DNA of 64,000 nucleotides from Moritella sp. (GTDB lineage: Bacteria; Pseudomonadota; Gammaproteobacteria; Enterobacterales; Moritellaceae), in contig NZ_JABSQR010000006.1 in assembly GCF_013215705.1 (NCBI RefSeq), positions 186,001-250,000 of the forward strand, written 5' to 3'. A model generated the notes under the pieces. It ran no database searches and was not told the origin of the DNA. It saw only the letters and a program-made list of their open reading frames with translations. Below are positions 37,112 through 49,496 of the stretch, in pieces; within the stretch, counting starts at the first letter, position 1; the number at the start of each line of letters is the position of its first letter. A program made the position numbers and the translations under genes.

Positions 37112-37144
37112 TTAGGAAAGGCGGATCTAACATGCCTTTCCTAA
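37112..37144. terminator. Inverted repeat downstream of fadH
   Basis: TTAGGAAAGGC pairs with GCCTTTCCTAA around a 10-base loop. There is no long T-run, so it is a weak terminator or a 3'-end protecting hairpin. Confidence 0.5.
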
Positions 37145-37152
37145 TATATGGG

Positions 37153-39198
<2,046 letters not shown>

Positions 39199-39388
39199 TC
39201 ACCCCATTGCTTTGGCTATTTGGTTCAGAGTTTATTATTTTTATGTTATTAAAAATTTATTGGTTCTTATTTTTGTTAAAAGTAGCGTTAAAGCACAACG
39301 GATACAATGCTCATGATATACAATTAATTATCTTTAGTTAGCAAAGGTGAATTCTTGGCTAGCATGTGCGATGACGGATAGGAATTCA

Positions 39389-40447
39389 ATGACGGAAAAA
39401 ATAAATTCAAAAGTAAGCTTAGGGGATATTTCGGTTAACTTTTTGCAGCAAATGAGTTTAGCCAGTAATAAGATCAGTTGCGATATTAATCCTATTTTAG
39501 CCAAATACAATGTCTCCATCGCGCAGCTCAGTGCCCATCATGGTCGCTTATCTATTCCCAAATATATGCGCATAGGTTTTGAGTTAATGCAACAAACGGG
39601 GCGCGAAGACCTAGGCTTACTGATGGGCGAGAATGTCTGCTTTCAACATTATGGGATGCTGGGATTTGCCTGTATGTCGGCCATTAATATTAGCACCATG
39701 GCACAAGTACTCGCCCAATATGAAAGTTTGTTAAGTCAAAATGTACGGGGTCATTCCACGTTTATCACAACGCCAGAGCCGACACTGACCTTTTATTCGA
39801 TAGCCCCATATAATCCGTATAATTATTTTGTGGTTGATTCTGTGTTAGCAAGTTGGTTCACCTTATTGACCTCTCGAGCCACGTACTTAAACCAGCCGAT
39901 CAGTATTGTTAAAGCGGTGCATATTGAATACCCAGAGCCAAAGAACAGCGAGCGCTATCATGCATTTTTCCAATGCCCGGTTATTTTTAATTCCACATTT
40001 AATGGTCTAGTATTAAATAGCCAGCATATCCAGACTCCATTACCCGATGCCTGCATGAGCAGTTATCTGCAAGCACAACAGTTATGTCAAAATGAACTAC
40101 AACTGCTGCAACAAAATCAGGATTGGCAAACTAAGGTTATTGAAAAAGTCAGTCATAATTTGGTCGGTAACATGCCTGATATTAATCAAGTGGCTGAACT
40201 ACTGGGGACATCAGCCTGGACATTAAGACGCCGCTTATACAAAGAAAAGACTAACTATCAAAGTATCATGGATACCACCAGAAAAGGTCTGGCATTGAGT
40301 TATGTCCGCGATACCCTGCTTACCTTCAGTGAAATATCGTATTTATTGGGTTTTGCCACTCCAGCGGCATTTTATAAAGCCTTTCGACGTTGGACGGAAA
40401 GCACCCCAAAGAATTACCGACAAACGTTTATAAACAAGCGCGAATAA
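39389..40447 (+). CDS. AraC-family regulator, OruR/PF12625 type
   Basis: About 352 residues. The N-terminal sensor part (about 40-230) fits the PF12625 arabinose-binding-like domain of OruR/ArgR-type regulators (LMQQTGREDLGLLMGENV, HYGMLGFACMSA). The C-terminal HTH-18 domain has VAELLGTSAWTLRRRLYKE and EISYLLGFATPAAFYKAFRR ending TPKNYR. The ATG at 39389 has AGGA 5 bases upstream; a GTG at 39347 does not. Divergent from fadH, so fatty-acid-linked control is plausible but not shown. Its 3' end overlaps the convergent DTW gene by 20 bases. Confidence 0.85.
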   Translation: MTEKINSKVSLGDISVNFLQQMSLASNKISCDINPILAKYNVSIAQLSAHHGRLSIPKYMRIGFELMQQTGREDLGLLMGENVCFQHYGMLGFACMSAINISTMAQVLAQYESLLSQNVRGHSTFITTPEPTLTFYSIAPYNPYNYFVVDSVLASWFTLLTSRATYLNQPISIVKAVHIEYPEPKNSERYHAFFQCPVIFNSTFNGLVLNSQHIQTPLPDACMSSYLQAQQLCQNELQLLQQNQDWQTKVIEKVSHNLVGNMPDINQVAELLGTSAWTLRRRLYKEKTNYQSIMDTTRKGLALSYVRDTLLTFSEISYLLGFATPAAFYKAFRRWTESTPKNYRQTFINKRE

Positions 40448-40889
40448 ATGCCTTAAATTCTAATCTTAGTTGTTCTGCTTCAGGTTCGCGTTGCTGCAAA
40501 CGTAGCAGTTCAATCACACATTCAACGGTACTTAACCCGCCGTCAACTTGATTGGCGCGTAAAATAAACTCAGATGCTTGTGGCGCAGTTAAGGTGACCT
40601 TAGGTAAATCTTTTAAATAGTCACTGCGACTATACATTTTCCGGGCTTCTTGCCAGGTGCTGTCCAGCAATACCAAACTATCAAAATCACTTATTTCATG
40701 TTCGCCTTCTGCGTCTGGTGCCAAAATTGCCACCCGACCGGATTTGATCGCCGTTAACAATTTACTATCCGGCTCTTTACGACGCCAAGGCACAACACTT
40801 GTTTCATCGGGGAGAAACTGTTTAACTAATTTGCCAGTATTACTGCGGCGCGAGAACTCTCTCTCGTGGGTAACTAAGTATATGTGCAT
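40428..40889 (-). CDS. Short DTW-domain protein (TapT-like)
   Basis: DTW proteins are tRNA aminocarboxypropyltransferases (acp3U at position 47). Here the DTW box appears as LLDSTWQEARKM near 75 and the downstream DGGLSTVECVIELL near 116 is typical. At 153 residues it lacks the N-terminal zinc-binding cysteine cluster of E. coli TapT (232). The N-terminus HIYLVTHEREFSRRSNTGK is typical of the short branch in marine gammaproteobacteria. Tail-to-tail overlap of 20 bases with the AraC-type gene. Confidence 0.78.
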   Translation of the reverse strand: MHIYLVTHEREFSRRSNTGKLVKQFLPDETSVVPWRRKEPDSKLLTAIKSGRVAILAPDAEGEHEISDFDSLVLLDSTWQEARKMYSRSDYLKDLPKVTLTAPQASEFILRANQVDGGLSTVECVIELLRLQQREPEAEQLRLEFKAFIRACL

Positions 40890-41192
40890 GAATTTCTAAC
40901 TTCTGTCGATAAAACAGGATAAATATTAAATAAGAGGTAAAGTAACCGCTATCATTATACTCTACAGTAAGTCTTAACTAGCTGTAAGTATGACGAGGAT
41001 CTACTATGTTCACATTGAGTAAACACATCATCAGTAAATTACACTATATCTTATCACTGTTTTTTCGTCCTAACGAACCTGCTCAAACCAATATAACCTT
41101 TATGACGATATAACCATCAGATAAGGTACACATTACTATCATAGATAAGATGCGTCTTACACTTTCATCTTATCTATTCATAAAGGGAATAC
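40890..41192. other. 303-base region before msrC
   Basis: AT-rich. It holds a possible 35-codon gene with a good ribosome site (41006-41113); otherwise nothing is recognised. Confidence 0.5.
41006..41113 (+). CDS. Possible small protein of 35 residues
   Basis: The ATG has GAGGA 7 bases upstream. The product has a basic N-terminal half and a short hydrophobic patch (LHYILSLFF), not long enough for a sure membrane span. It is 79 bases before msrC on the same strand. No homologue recognised. Confidence 0.32.
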   Translation: MFTLSKHIISKLHYILSLFFRPNEPAQTNITFMTI

Positions 41193-41657
41193 ATGTCTAA
41201 GATCCAACTTTATCAGCGTCTTGCCCAACAAGCTGACGCTTTAATGGCTGAAGAAAGCCATTTAATTGCCAATTTAGCTAACCTAAGTGCTTTATTATTT
41301 ATGGAACTAGAAGATATTAACTGGGTAGGATTTTATCTTTACGAGAATGACGAGTTAGTATTAGGTCCATTCCAAGGCCAACCTGCATGTATCCGCATTC
41401 CAGTCGGGCGTGGTGTGTGCGGCACAGCAGCAAGTACATTACAAACTCAATTAGTCACAGATGTACATGACTTTCCAGGCCATATTGCCTGTGATGCAGC
41501 CAGCAACTCAGAGGTTGTGGTACCGATTGTGGTTAATGATAAATTAATCGGCGTACTGGATATCGATAGCCCAAGTATTGGCCGGTTTGATAATGATGAC
41601 TTAGTCGGCGCAGAATTACTGGTTACCCAACTTGTGAAGCGTTTAACCGCCGAATAA
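41193..41657 (+). CDS. msrC: Free methionine-(R)-sulfoxide reductase
   Basis: GAF-domain enzyme that reduces free Met-R-sulfoxide in the cytosol. NWVGFYLYENDELVLGPFQG near 47, catalytic and resolving cysteines in PACIRIPVGRGVCGTAA near 68-84 and HIACDAASNSEVVVPI near 100. 154 residues, typical of YebR/MsrC. AGGG precedes the ATG. Confidence 0.93.
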   Translation: MSKIQLYQRLAQQADALMAEESHLIANLANLSALLFMELEDINWVGFYLYENDELVLGPFQGQPACIRIPVGRGVCGTAASTLQTQLVTDVHDFPGHIACDAASNSEVVVPIVVNDKLIGVLDIDSPSIGRFDNDDLVGAELLVTQLVKRLTAE

Positions 41658-41680
41658 CTGATAGCACAGTAAATAATAAA

Positions 41681-42262
41681 TCATGATAAGGCCTGTAGCT
41701 GAGAAGCGCAGGTCTTGGTGATGATAGCAATACGACGCCCCAAGTACTTCGCGGTATCGAGATCACTGCGGTGCACTTCTCCTTCTGGATTATGCCCAAC
41801 TACACCCAACTGACATCCTAGACGATTTAGCCCCACGCTGTTATAACCACCCGCAATATCGAGCCCAATCCATAACATGCCATGCTGACTCGCTAATGTT
41901 GCCATATATTGAATCGTGTTAGTTTGGTCACCGTTAAGGCAACTACCAACAGTAAAACCACCGGTAAATTTATTACGCCATTGTTGGCTATCCCAACGCT
42001 CACTTGTCGCATCGGCAAACGCTTTAAACTGTGCAGATACCCCCCCCATGTAGGTTGGCGAACCAAATATAATAGCATCGGCGTTATCCAATAAACACAT
42101 CAGCTCATCGTTATCAAAACGACCTTCAACTAAATCCCAGGCCTGCACCTGACATTCAATGGCCTTTACGTCTTCAACGGTGTTGATACCCATTACCACT
42201 TCACGAGCAAGCGATTGAGTTGAACCAGACTCCGAAAAATACACAACTGCAACTATGGTCAA
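41681..42262 (-). CDS. Flavodoxin/WrbA-like NAD(P)H oxidoreductase
   Basis: Flavodoxin-fold FMN protein of 193 residues. VVYFSESGSTQSLAREV near 5 is the FMN phosphate loop, and AIIFGSPTYMGGVSAQFKAF near 62 is typical of WrbA-like quinone reductases. The start is TTG at 42262 with AGAGG 6 bases upstream. Convergent with msrC. Electron acceptor unknown. Confidence 0.82.
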   Translation of the reverse strand: MTIVAVVYFSESGSTQSLAREVVMGINTVEDVKAIECQVQAWDLVEGRFDNDELMCLLDNADAIIFGSPTYMGGVSAQFKAFADATSERWDSQQWRNKFTGGFTVGSCLNGDQTNTIQYMATLASQHGMLWIGLDIAGGYNSVGLNRLGCQLGVVGHNPEGEVHRSDLDTAKYLGRRIAIITKTCASQLQALS

Positions 42263-42454
42263 ATAAAACCTCTCATGCTATCCATATTCATTATCCATAT
42301 CCTATTCGATACCCAGCTAGCCGCTTACATAACACCTTGAAGTAACTATATAGTGCCACAAATAGTAACAGTCTTTACGTTAAGGTATATACCTTAACAG
42401 CGAGAATATAACTAAAATATGACTAAAGCTAACCTTTTACTGATCCACAGGCAT

Positions 42455-42483
42455 AAAAAAAGGCCTGTAAAAACAGACCTTTT
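42455..42483 (-). terminator. Terminator of the der/bamB gene run
   Basis: AAAAGGCCTGT pairs with ACAGACCTTTT (one mismatch). On the minus strand TTTTTTT follows. Confidence 0.7.
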
Positions 42484-42504
42484 CATCAATAATAACCGAC
42501 GCTA

Positions 42505-43986
42505 TTATTTTTTACTTTTGTAATGCGACATCATACGACGGCGTTTTTTCTGTTGCGATAATGATAACTTATTTTTCTTATCTGCAAACGGATTGTCACT
42601 GTCACGGAATTCAACTTTAATCGGCGTGCCCATAATTTTTAATGAACGGCGGAAGTAGTTGATTAAGTAACGACGGTATGAACCCGATAATTTGGTTACT
42701 TGGTTACCATGCACAACGATCAGTGGAGGATTGTAACCACCCGCATGCGCATAACGCAGCTTAACACGACGACCAGCATGCATTGGCGGCTGATGATCAT
42801 CAACAGCCATACGTACGATACGCGTTAGCATAGACGTTGATACACGCTTAGTTGATGAATCGAATGCTTCTGTAATCGATTCAAATAAGTTACCAACACC
42901 CGTACCGTGCAATGCCGAGATGAAATGGATACGTGCAAAGTCAATGAAGCCTAAGCGACGATCTAATTCAGATTTAATGCGATCTTTCACGCCAGCATCT
43001 AAACCATCCCATTTATTGATGGCAATCACAATTGAACGGCCTGAGTTAATCGCAAAACCTAATAGCGTTAGATCTTGTGAGGTAACACCAACACGCGCAT
43101 CCAACACCATTAATACCACGTTAGCATCATCAATTGCTTGTAATGCTTTAACAATCGAGAACTTCTCAACGGCTTCATTGATATTTTTACGACGACGTAC
43201 ACCAGCAGTATCGATAAGCATGTAGTTACGACCAGCACGCTCCATCGGAATGTAGATACTGTCACGGGTAGTGCCCGGCATATCATAAACAACAACACGT
43301 TCTTCACCTAAAATACGGTTAACCAGTGTTGATTTGCCTACGTTAGGGCAACCAATCATGGCTAGTTTGATTGGTAAACGCGCGTAATCTTCCGCAGTTT
43401 GCTCATCTTCCTCACCTTCCTCTTCTTCTGGTAATAACTCACCATTTACAAAAGGGTCTGCATCTGAGAATTCTTCTTCATCTTCAGCATCAGCAACTTC
43501 AACGTGTGCTAATGCTTCTTCAATAAGAATGTTAATGCCACGTCCCTGCGATGCAGCAACTTGGTAAATATCACCAAGTGCAAGCGCATAGAATTCAGCA
43601 ACAGCAACATCGCCATCAAGGCCATCTACTTTATTGGCAACAAGAAATACTTTCTTCTCTTGCTTACGTAAATGTTCGGCAATTGCTTGATCAGCTACCA
43701 TTAGGCCTGCTCGAGCATCGACCATAAATAATACGGCATCAGCTTCTTCAATCGCAAGTAACGACTGATCAGCCATTTTTGCATCAATCCCTTCTTCATC
43801 GCCATTAATACCGCCGGTATCAACAACAATGAACTCACGACCAGCTAAGTTAGCTTGTCCATATTTACGGTCACGAGTTAACCCTGGGAAATCGGCAACA
43901 AGTGCGTCCCGGGTACGAGTTAAGCGGTTGAACAATGTTGATTTACCAACATTAGGGCGTCCAACCAATGCAATTACAGGGGTCAT
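42505..43986 (-). CDS. der: Ribosome biogenesis GTPase Der
   Basis: Tandem-GTPase protein needed for 50S assembly. Two complete G domains: [12 protein letters not shown] near 8 and [12 protein letters not shown] near 213, each with DTxG ([15 protein letters not shown]) and NKxD (NKVDG, NKWDG), joined by an acidic linker rich in Glu and followed by a KH-like domain. The start ATG at 43986 has GAGG 6 bases upstream; 493 residues. In E. coli it also follows bamB. Confidence 0.96.
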   Translation of the reverse strand: MTPVIALVGRPNVGKSTLFNRLTRTRDALVADFPGLTRDRKYGQANLAGREFIVVDTGGINGDEEGIDAKMADQSLLAIEEADAVLFMVDARAGLMVADQAIAEHLRKQEKKVFLVANKVDGLDGDVAVAEFYALALGDIYQVAASQGRGINILIEEALAHVEVADAEDEEEFSDADPFVNGELLPEEEEGEEDEQTAEDYARLPIKLAMIGCPNVGKSTLVNRILGEERVVVYDMPGTTRDSIYIPMERAGRNYMLIDTAGVRRRKNINEAVEKFSIVKALQAIDDANVVLMVLDARVGVTSQDLTLLGFAINSGRSIVIAINKWDGLDAGVKDRIKSELDRRLGFIDFARIHFISALHGTGVGNLFESITEAFDSSTKRVSTSMLTRIVRMAVDDHQPPMHAGRRVKLRYAHAGGYNPPLIVVHGNQVTKLSGSYRRYLINYFRRSLKIMGTPIKVEFRDSDNPFADKKNKLSLSQQKKRRRMMSHYKSKK

Positions 43987-44096
43987 AGTTAACCTCAGCC
44001 TCAATACGGCTCTAGTAAAATAAAGTCACTTATTTAAAAGGACAAAATGCGCCTCTCGGCGCAATAAATTAGGTCGATGATATTCTATCTAATCGG

Positions 44097-45287
44097 TTAA
44101 ATTGGTTTTTTTACCGCAACCAAGTCACCACCACGGCTTTGAACATAGAGATATTCATCTGAGTTCAAGGCTTTAGAAAATAATCCATCACTATCAATTA
44201 ATTGTTGTGCAACTAACTTTCCGGTTTTACGGTCTAGCCAGTGCAGGTAACCTTCTTTGTCGCCGACAACAATATTATTGCCCGAGACAGTGGGTGCTGT
44301 TACACCACGCAACGCTAAACGATTCTGTGACCATAAGGTCAAACCATTACGACGATCGATTGCATGAATACGACCTTCAGTATCGGTTAAGAACAGTTCA
44401 AAGCCGGCAACGGTAAGATCTTTTACCGATGCATATGCACGCTTCCAAAGTACCTTACCTGAACGTAGTTCAATCGCCATTAACTCACCGTTAAACGCCG
44501 AGGTATAAACCTCTGAGCCACGAGCAACCGCTTGGCCATTAACGTCAACTAAACGGTCAATGTCATTGGCGCCTTTTGGCTTAGCAACATTCACTTCCCA
44601 GATCAATCGACCATTAGCGAGAAAGACGGCGGCTAGTTTACCATCACTGCGACCATAAATCGCTGCTCCATTGGTGGTGATTGGCGAATTATTACCACGT
44701 AAAGTCAAAGCAGGTAATTCTGAACTTTGGATCCAGCGCTGCTCACCCGTCTGAACGTCAAAGCCAATCAAGCTACCACTGCCAGTCTGGATGATAACCA
44801 GACCTTCATCAACCACAGGACTTGCGATCACTTCACCGTCAGTTTCAACTTGCCAGAGTACTTCACCCGTGTCCTCGTTTAATGCAAACAATACCGCATT
44901 TTCACTGCCGACAAAGACCATGCCATAACCAGCGGCAATGCCACCAGAAAGCAGTGCATTATCACTGTCATCAAAACGGTTAAAAACGTCTTGCTCAGAC
45001 AAATCTTGCGCCCAAATTTCATTACCTGAAATAGGATCTAGCGCTTTTACTAAACCAGAACGACTTGCGGCAAAAAGCCGATCATTTACAAGTAAGGTTC
45101 GTGTCTGTGAGTAATACTCACCCACACCCGAGCCGATAGTCTTACGCCATTCAATTTCTGGCGTAAATTCAGCTTGGATCACAGGCAGTGGTGAATATAC
45201 GTCCTCATCATCGCTGAATAAAGAGCACCCTTGTAAAAAAACTGAAAGAACCGCAGCTGTTGTTAACATTCTCAGCTTATTGGTCAT
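44097..45287 (-). CDS. bamB: Outer-membrane assembly lipoprotein BamB
   Basis: Lipoprotein of the BAM complex. The signal peptide ends at lipobox LQGC. Eight-bladed beta-propeller repeats follow, with recurrent units such as GNEIWAQDL, GEVLWQVET, GRLIWEVNV, GKVLWKRAY and GLTLWSQN. 396 residues matches the family. Overlaps yfgM by 11 bases. Confidence 0.95.
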   Translation of the reverse strand: MTNKLRMLTTAAVLSVFLQGCSLFSDDEDVYSPLPVIQAEFTPEIEWRKTIGSGVGEYYSQTRTLLVNDRLFAASRSGLVKALDPISGNEIWAQDLSEQDVFNRFDDSDNALLSGGIAAGYGMVFVGSENAVLFALNEDTGEVLWQVETDGEVIASPVVDEGLVIIQTGSGSLIGFDVQTGEQRWIQSSELPALTLRGNNSPITTNGAAIYGRSDGKLAAVFLANGRLIWEVNVAKPKGANDIDRLVDVNGQAVARGSEVYTSAFNGELMAIELRSGKVLWKRAYASVKDLTVAGFELFLTDTEGRIHAIDRRNGLTLWSQNRLALRGVTAPTVSGNNIVVGDKEGYLHWLDRKTGKLVAQQLIDSDGLFSKALNSDEYLYVQSRGGDLVAVKKPI

Positions 45288-45948
45288 TCAACTCTCCCGC
45301 GATTGCAGCATCAAGATCGTCTGCCACGTAGGCTATAGCAAGGTCATCAAGTTTTAATTGTAGCAGCTGTGTATTTGCACCAACACCCGCTAATGCAGTT
45401 TTATAAGCACTACGCGCTGCATTTAAATCGCCTTGCTGTACATAGATATCACCTTGGACTTCTGCTTTTTTACTGGCAAAGGTATCAAGTGTCACTTTAT
45501 CCAATGTCGCCAGTGCAGCATCAAAGTTTTGTAGCTGCGCTTGAACTCGTGCTAGACGAATCTTAGCAATCGGCAAGATACTTGCTTGATTACTGTTTGT
45601 CGCTACCCAGCTAAGTTGCGTTTCAGCTTCAGTGAAATCCTGTTGTTTCACCGCTTCAGCGGCAAGTTGTAATGCTGTTAGTGTTGCGTAAGCATTACCA
45701 CTGTTGGCATCAATAAACGTCTGAGTGGTCGCCTTTGCTGCAAGTCCATTTTCAGATAATTCAGTCACAACCGTATCGTAAGCTGCTGATAGTTCTTCTT
45801 GTGCTGTTAACTGGCTATCGTTGTAATAACGAAAACCCACTAAACCAGCAAGGCCTAGTACAGTACCAAAAATAACTGCATTACCATGGGACTTCCACCA
45901 TGATTTCAGCGCTTCAACTTGTTGTTCTTCAGTAGCGTAACCTTCCAC
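45277..45948 (-). CDS. yfgM: Ancillary SecYEG translocon subunit YfgM
   Basis: Inner-membrane protein with a periplasmic TPR-like domain that works with PpiD at the Sec translocon. YATEEQQVEALKSWWKSHGN at the N-terminus, membrane span about 24-41 (VIFGTVLGLAGLVGFRYY), then helical repeats. Starts with GTG preceded by AAGGG. Between hisS and bamB as in E. coli. Confidence 0.92.
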   Translation of the reverse strand: MEGYATEEQQVEALKSWWKSHGNAVIFGTVLGLAGLVGFRYYNDSQLTAQEELSAAYDTVVTELSENGLAAKATTQTFIDANSGNAYATLTALQLAAEAVKQQDFTEAETQLSWVATNSNQASILPIAKIRLARVQAQLQNFDAALATLDKVTLDTFASKKAEVQGDIYVQQGDLNAARSAYKTALAGVGANTQLLQLKLDDLAIAYVADDLDAAIAGELNDQ

Positions 45949-46000
45949 GTATCACCCTTAATTTTTAAACACAATTAATCAGTATTGCTTACTTGTTGCT

Positions 46001-47281
46001 TTACTTGCTTAATAGCGTTGTTAATTTATTTACTAACTCAGTGACTGCGATAGTTTGCTGCTGTGTATTACCAGTCAGATCTTTCACCGTCACTTGTTGG
46101 TTTTCGATTTCGTCGCTGCCCAGAATAAGTGCTACTTTAGCGCCATTTTGATCAGCTCGTTTAAGTTGTTTCTTAAAGTTACCGCCGCCGTTATGCATCA
46201 TAAATTTCACATTCGGCATTTGATCGCGTAACCGTTCTGCTAATAACATACCGTGCATATCAGCGCCTTCGCCTAATGCTGCGATATAAACATCAACAGC
46301 GCCAGCAATATCAGCGGTTAATTCTAAGGCTTCTAATAATAATACTAAACGTTCAATACCCAGAGCAAAACCAACTGCAGGGGTTGCTTTACCACCGAGT
46401 TGTTCCACTAAGCCATCATAACGACCGCCGCCACACACAGTACCTTGCGCACCTAGGCTTTCTGTCACCCACTCAAATACAGTGTAGTTATAATAATCAA
46501 GGCCGCGCACTAAACGATGATTGATTTGATAGTTAACGCCTGCGCTATCTAGCATCTTACATAGACCATCGAAATGCGCTTTAGTTTCTTCGCCGTAGTA
46601 ATCCGCTAAGCTGGGTGCATCGTTAAGCAATGCTTGAACATTTGGATTCTTACTATCGAGTACGCGTAATGGGTTGGTGTACATGCGACGTTGGCTTTCT
46701 TCATCAAGTTGGTCTTTAAACCCTTCTAAGAAGCTAATTAGTGCTTCTTTATGCGCACTACGCTCTGCAGAAGAACCCAGAGAGTTCAGCTGTAATGTCA
46801 CATGTTGCTCAATACCCAAAAGTTTCCACAGGCGCGCGGTTAATAAAATAACTTCCGCGTCGGTATCCGCGCCTTTAAGACCAAAAATTTCCACACCAAA
46901 TTGGTGGAATTGACGATAGCGCCCTTTTTGTGGCCGTTCGTGACGGAACATAGGACCTATGTACCACATACGACGTTCTTGGTTATATAACAAACCATTT
47001 TGAATACCAGCACGCACTGTTGAAGCTGTGCCTTCTGGGCGTAATGTTAGGCTGTCACCGTTACGATCATCAAACGTGTACATTTCTTTTTCGACAACGT
47101 CTGTTACTTCGCCGATCGCGCGCTTGAATAAATTCGTAGATTCAACGATTGGCATACGGATTTCAGAGTAGCCATAGGCTGCAACAGTATCACGTAATAT
47201 TGATTCTACTTTTTGCCATACCGGCGTTTGTTCTGGTAAGCAATCATTCATGCCACGAATTGCTTGAATTGGTTTAGCCAC
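46001..47281 (-). CDS. hisS: Histidyl-tRNA synthetase
   Basis: Class II synthetase. Motif 2 [18 protein letters not shown] near 112, His-specific [16 protein letters not shown] near 257 and [14 protein letters not shown] near 285, motif 3 [11 protein letters not shown] near 306, and the anticodon-binding C-terminal part. GTG 47281 gives [13 protein letters not shown] as in relatives, with GAGA 6 bases upstream; a GTG at 47287 is the alternative. Confidence 0.96.
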   Translation of the reverse strand: MAKPIQAIRGMNDCLPEQTPVWQKVESILRDTVAAYGYSEIRMPIVESTNLFKRAIGEVTDVVEKEMYTFDDRNGDSLTLRPEGTASTVRAGIQNGLLYNQERRMWYIGPMFRHERPQKGRYRQFHQFGVEIFGLKGADTDAEVILLTARLWKLLGIEQHVTLQLNSLGSSAERSAHKEALISFLEGFKDQLDEESQRRMYTNPLRVLDSKNPNVQALLNDAPSLADYYGEETKAHFDGLCKMLDSAGVNYQINHRLVRGLDYYNYTVFEWVTESLGAQGTVCGGGRYDGLVEQLGGKATPAVGFALGIERLVLLLEALELTADIAGAVDVYIAALGEGADMHGMLLAERLRDQMPNVKFMMHNGGGNFKKQLKRADQNGAKVALILGSDEIENQQVTVKDLTGNTQQQTIAVTELVNKLTTLLSK

Positions 47282-47404
47282 GGTCACTCTCGAAAATTAA
47301 AAAAGACATATGACCCCAGATTATAAGGAGTTTCTACGTCGAGGTAAAATATTCAAAGGTATTAGTAGGATATTTATCCTAATTCCAATACCTTTACTGG
47401 AAAA

Positions 47405-48523
47405 TTACGATTCAGCGCTTGTTATAATGATATTTTCAGGTGCCAACCTCGCTGCTTTCGCTCGAATTTTAGCCTCAAGCTGATCGATTATATCATTATT
47501 ATCAAAACGTTCTTTCTGACGTTTGCCATCAAGGTAATAACCGCTCTTATTACTGCCACCGGTGACACCGATGTGTACAGCTTCAGCTTCACCAGGACCG
47601 TTGACCACGCAACCGATAATAGAAACGTCCATTGGGATAATAATATCCTCTAAACGCTCTTCTAATGCGTTTACGGTGCTGATCACATCAAACTCTTGAC
47701 GAGAACAGGTCGGACACGCAATAAAGTTAATGCCGCGGCTACGGATACGCAGTGATTTTAAAATATCAAAACCAACACGAACTTCTTCAACAGGATCAGC
47801 AGCCAATGAAATACGTATTGTATCACCGATGCCTTCGGCTAATAACATGCCAAGGCCAACGGCTGACTTAACCGCACCACTTCTGAAACCACCCGCTTCA
47901 GTTATACCTAAATGCAATGGTTGCTCGATCAATTTTGCTAATTGGCGGTAAGATGCCACCGCAAGGAACACGTCCGATGCTTTTACACTGACTTTAAATT
48001 GATCAAAGTTCAGGCGCTCAAGAATATCAACGTGACGCATTGCTGATTCAACCAACGCAGCAGCTGTAGGCTCACCATATTTCTCTTGGATCTCACGCTC
48101 TAATGAACCACCGTTAACACCAATACGAATTGGAATATTCATATCTTTGGCACAATCAACCACAGAGCGGATACGACTTTCATTACCGATATTACCAGGG
48201 TTGATACGCAAGCAATCAACGCCGTATTCAGCGACTTTAAGTGCAATACGGTAGTCAAAGTGAATATCAGCAACCAGTGGCACATCAACTTGTTGTTTAA
48301 TTAGTTTGAATGCTTCTGCGGCATCCATGGTCGGTACGGAAACACGCACAATATCAGCACCAACGGCTTCTAATGCTTTAATCTGAGCAACCGTTGCTGC
48401 CACATCCGTCGTCAATGTATTTGTCATTGACTGTACTGCAATCGGAGCATTGCCACCAACGGGGACCTTACCAACCATAATCTGTTTTGAGTGGCGGCGA
48501 ATAATAGGACTTTCCTGATGCAT
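47405..48523 (-). CDS. ispG: 4-hydroxy-3-methylbut-2-enyl diphosphate synthase IspG
   Basis: [4Fe-4S] enzyme of the MEP isoprenoid pathway (MEcPP to HMBPP). [20 protein letters not shown] near 20, cluster Cys in [13 protein letters not shown] near 268 and [12 protein letters not shown] near 303. 372 residues matches E. coli. 17 bases after rodZ. Confidence 0.96.
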   Translation of the reverse strand: MHQESPIIRRHSKQIMVGKVPVGGNAPIAVQSMTNTLTTDVAATVAQIKALEAVGADIVRVSVPTMDAAEAFKLIKQQVDVPLVADIHFDYRIALKVAEYGVDCLRINPGNIGNESRIRSVVDCAKDMNIPIRIGVNGGSLEREIQEKYGEPTAAALVESAMRHVDILERLNFDQFKVSVKASDVFLAVASYRQLAKLIEQPLHLGITEAGGFRSGAVKSAVGLGMLLAEGIGDTIRISLAADPVEEVRVGFDILKSLRIRSRGINFIACPTCSRQEFDVISTVNALEERLEDIIIPMDVSIIGCVVNGPGEAEAVHIGVTGGSNKSGYYLDGKRQKERFDNNDIIDQLEAKIRAKAARLAPENIIITSAES

Positions 48524-48539
48524 ATTTATAACTCGTTAA

Positions 48540-49496
48540 TTAAGCTTCAAAAGGTACTTTAAATTTAGCAAGTCTACCTTGTTTAAAGGTTGATAAATCG
48601 ATTGGCTCACCGGCATAACTCATTGTTACATACTCTGGTGCGCCAAGTTTAATTGATAATGGTGCTAAACCTTGTAATAAAATTGATTGACCGGCTTTTA
48701 TCACACCCGTCGACAGTGTTTTGCCGTTTTTATCTTTAATTTGTATCCAACAATCACCCGCGAAGGTCAGTACCAATGACTGAGCAACAGCAGCAGATTT
48801 ATTATCCGGAGTATTTGTAACCACAGGTGAAGTGATCGTCGGTAGCGCGGAGACGACAGGTTGTACCAATACTTCTGCTGGAACGACCTCTGATGACGGC
48901 GGTACGATAACATCCAATGCAGCAGTCTGCGCTGCGGTACGATCAAACTCAACACGTTCAGCAACAACCAAAGGGGCTTGCTCTTCAATAACCGTCACAG
49001 CACCAACTGACTCTATCGTTTGTGTGATGGTAGGCTCTGGCACAACAACGTCAACATCATCACCACGTAATCCCCAAATTAAAAATACCGCTAGCATAAA
49101 GCCAATAATACCGTAACTCACCAGCATTAACCGGTTATCGTGAGCTTCCAATTTAGTTCGACAGGAAAAGCTCTGCAATTCAGCTTGTTGTTCACATGCT
49201 ACATTTTGACAATCATAAGCAGCAATGACTTCATTTTCAGATATTTTAAGATAGCGGGCATAGCAACGAATGTAGCCACGCATGAATGTAGATGAGATAC
49301 GCTTATCACCAACACTTTGTTCAATATTGTTGATCACGGATAGCTTAAGGTGAATATGATTACTGACCTCTTGCACACTGATACCGGATGCCATTCTGGC
49401 ATCTTGCAACATTTGGCCTGCAGTCACCACGTCGATATTGTCCTGCGATTCAGCAGTTTTATCCGGATCTTTTAAAGTTTCTAAATCAATAGTCAT
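48540..49496 (-). CDS. rodZ: Cell-shape protein RodZ
   Basis: Links MreB to the membrane. Cytoplasmic HTH at about 25-115 (LQDARMASGISVQEVSNHIH, FMRGYIRCYARYL), one membrane span at about 126-143 (LVSYGIIGFMLAVFLIWG), a Val/Pro/Thr-rich periplasmic linker, and a C-terminal DUF4115 domain (GDCWIQIKDKNGKTL). Overlaps pilF by 11 bases. Confidence 0.94.
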   Translation of the reverse strand: MTIDLETLKDPDKTAESQDNIDVVTAGQMLQDARMASGISVQEVSNHIHLKLSVINNIEQSVGDKRISSTFMRGYIRCYARYLKISENEVIAAYDCQNVACEQQAELQSFSCRTKLEAHDNRLMLVSYGIIGFMLAVFLIWGLRGDDVDVVVPEPTITQTIESVGAVTVIEEQAPLVVAERVEFDRTAAQTAALDVIVPPSSEVVPAEVLVQPVVSALPTITSPVVTNTPDNKSAAVAQSLVLTFAGDCWIQIKDKNGKTLSTGVIKAGQSILLQGLAPLSIKLGAPEYVTMSYAGEPIDLSTFKQGRLAKFKVPFEA

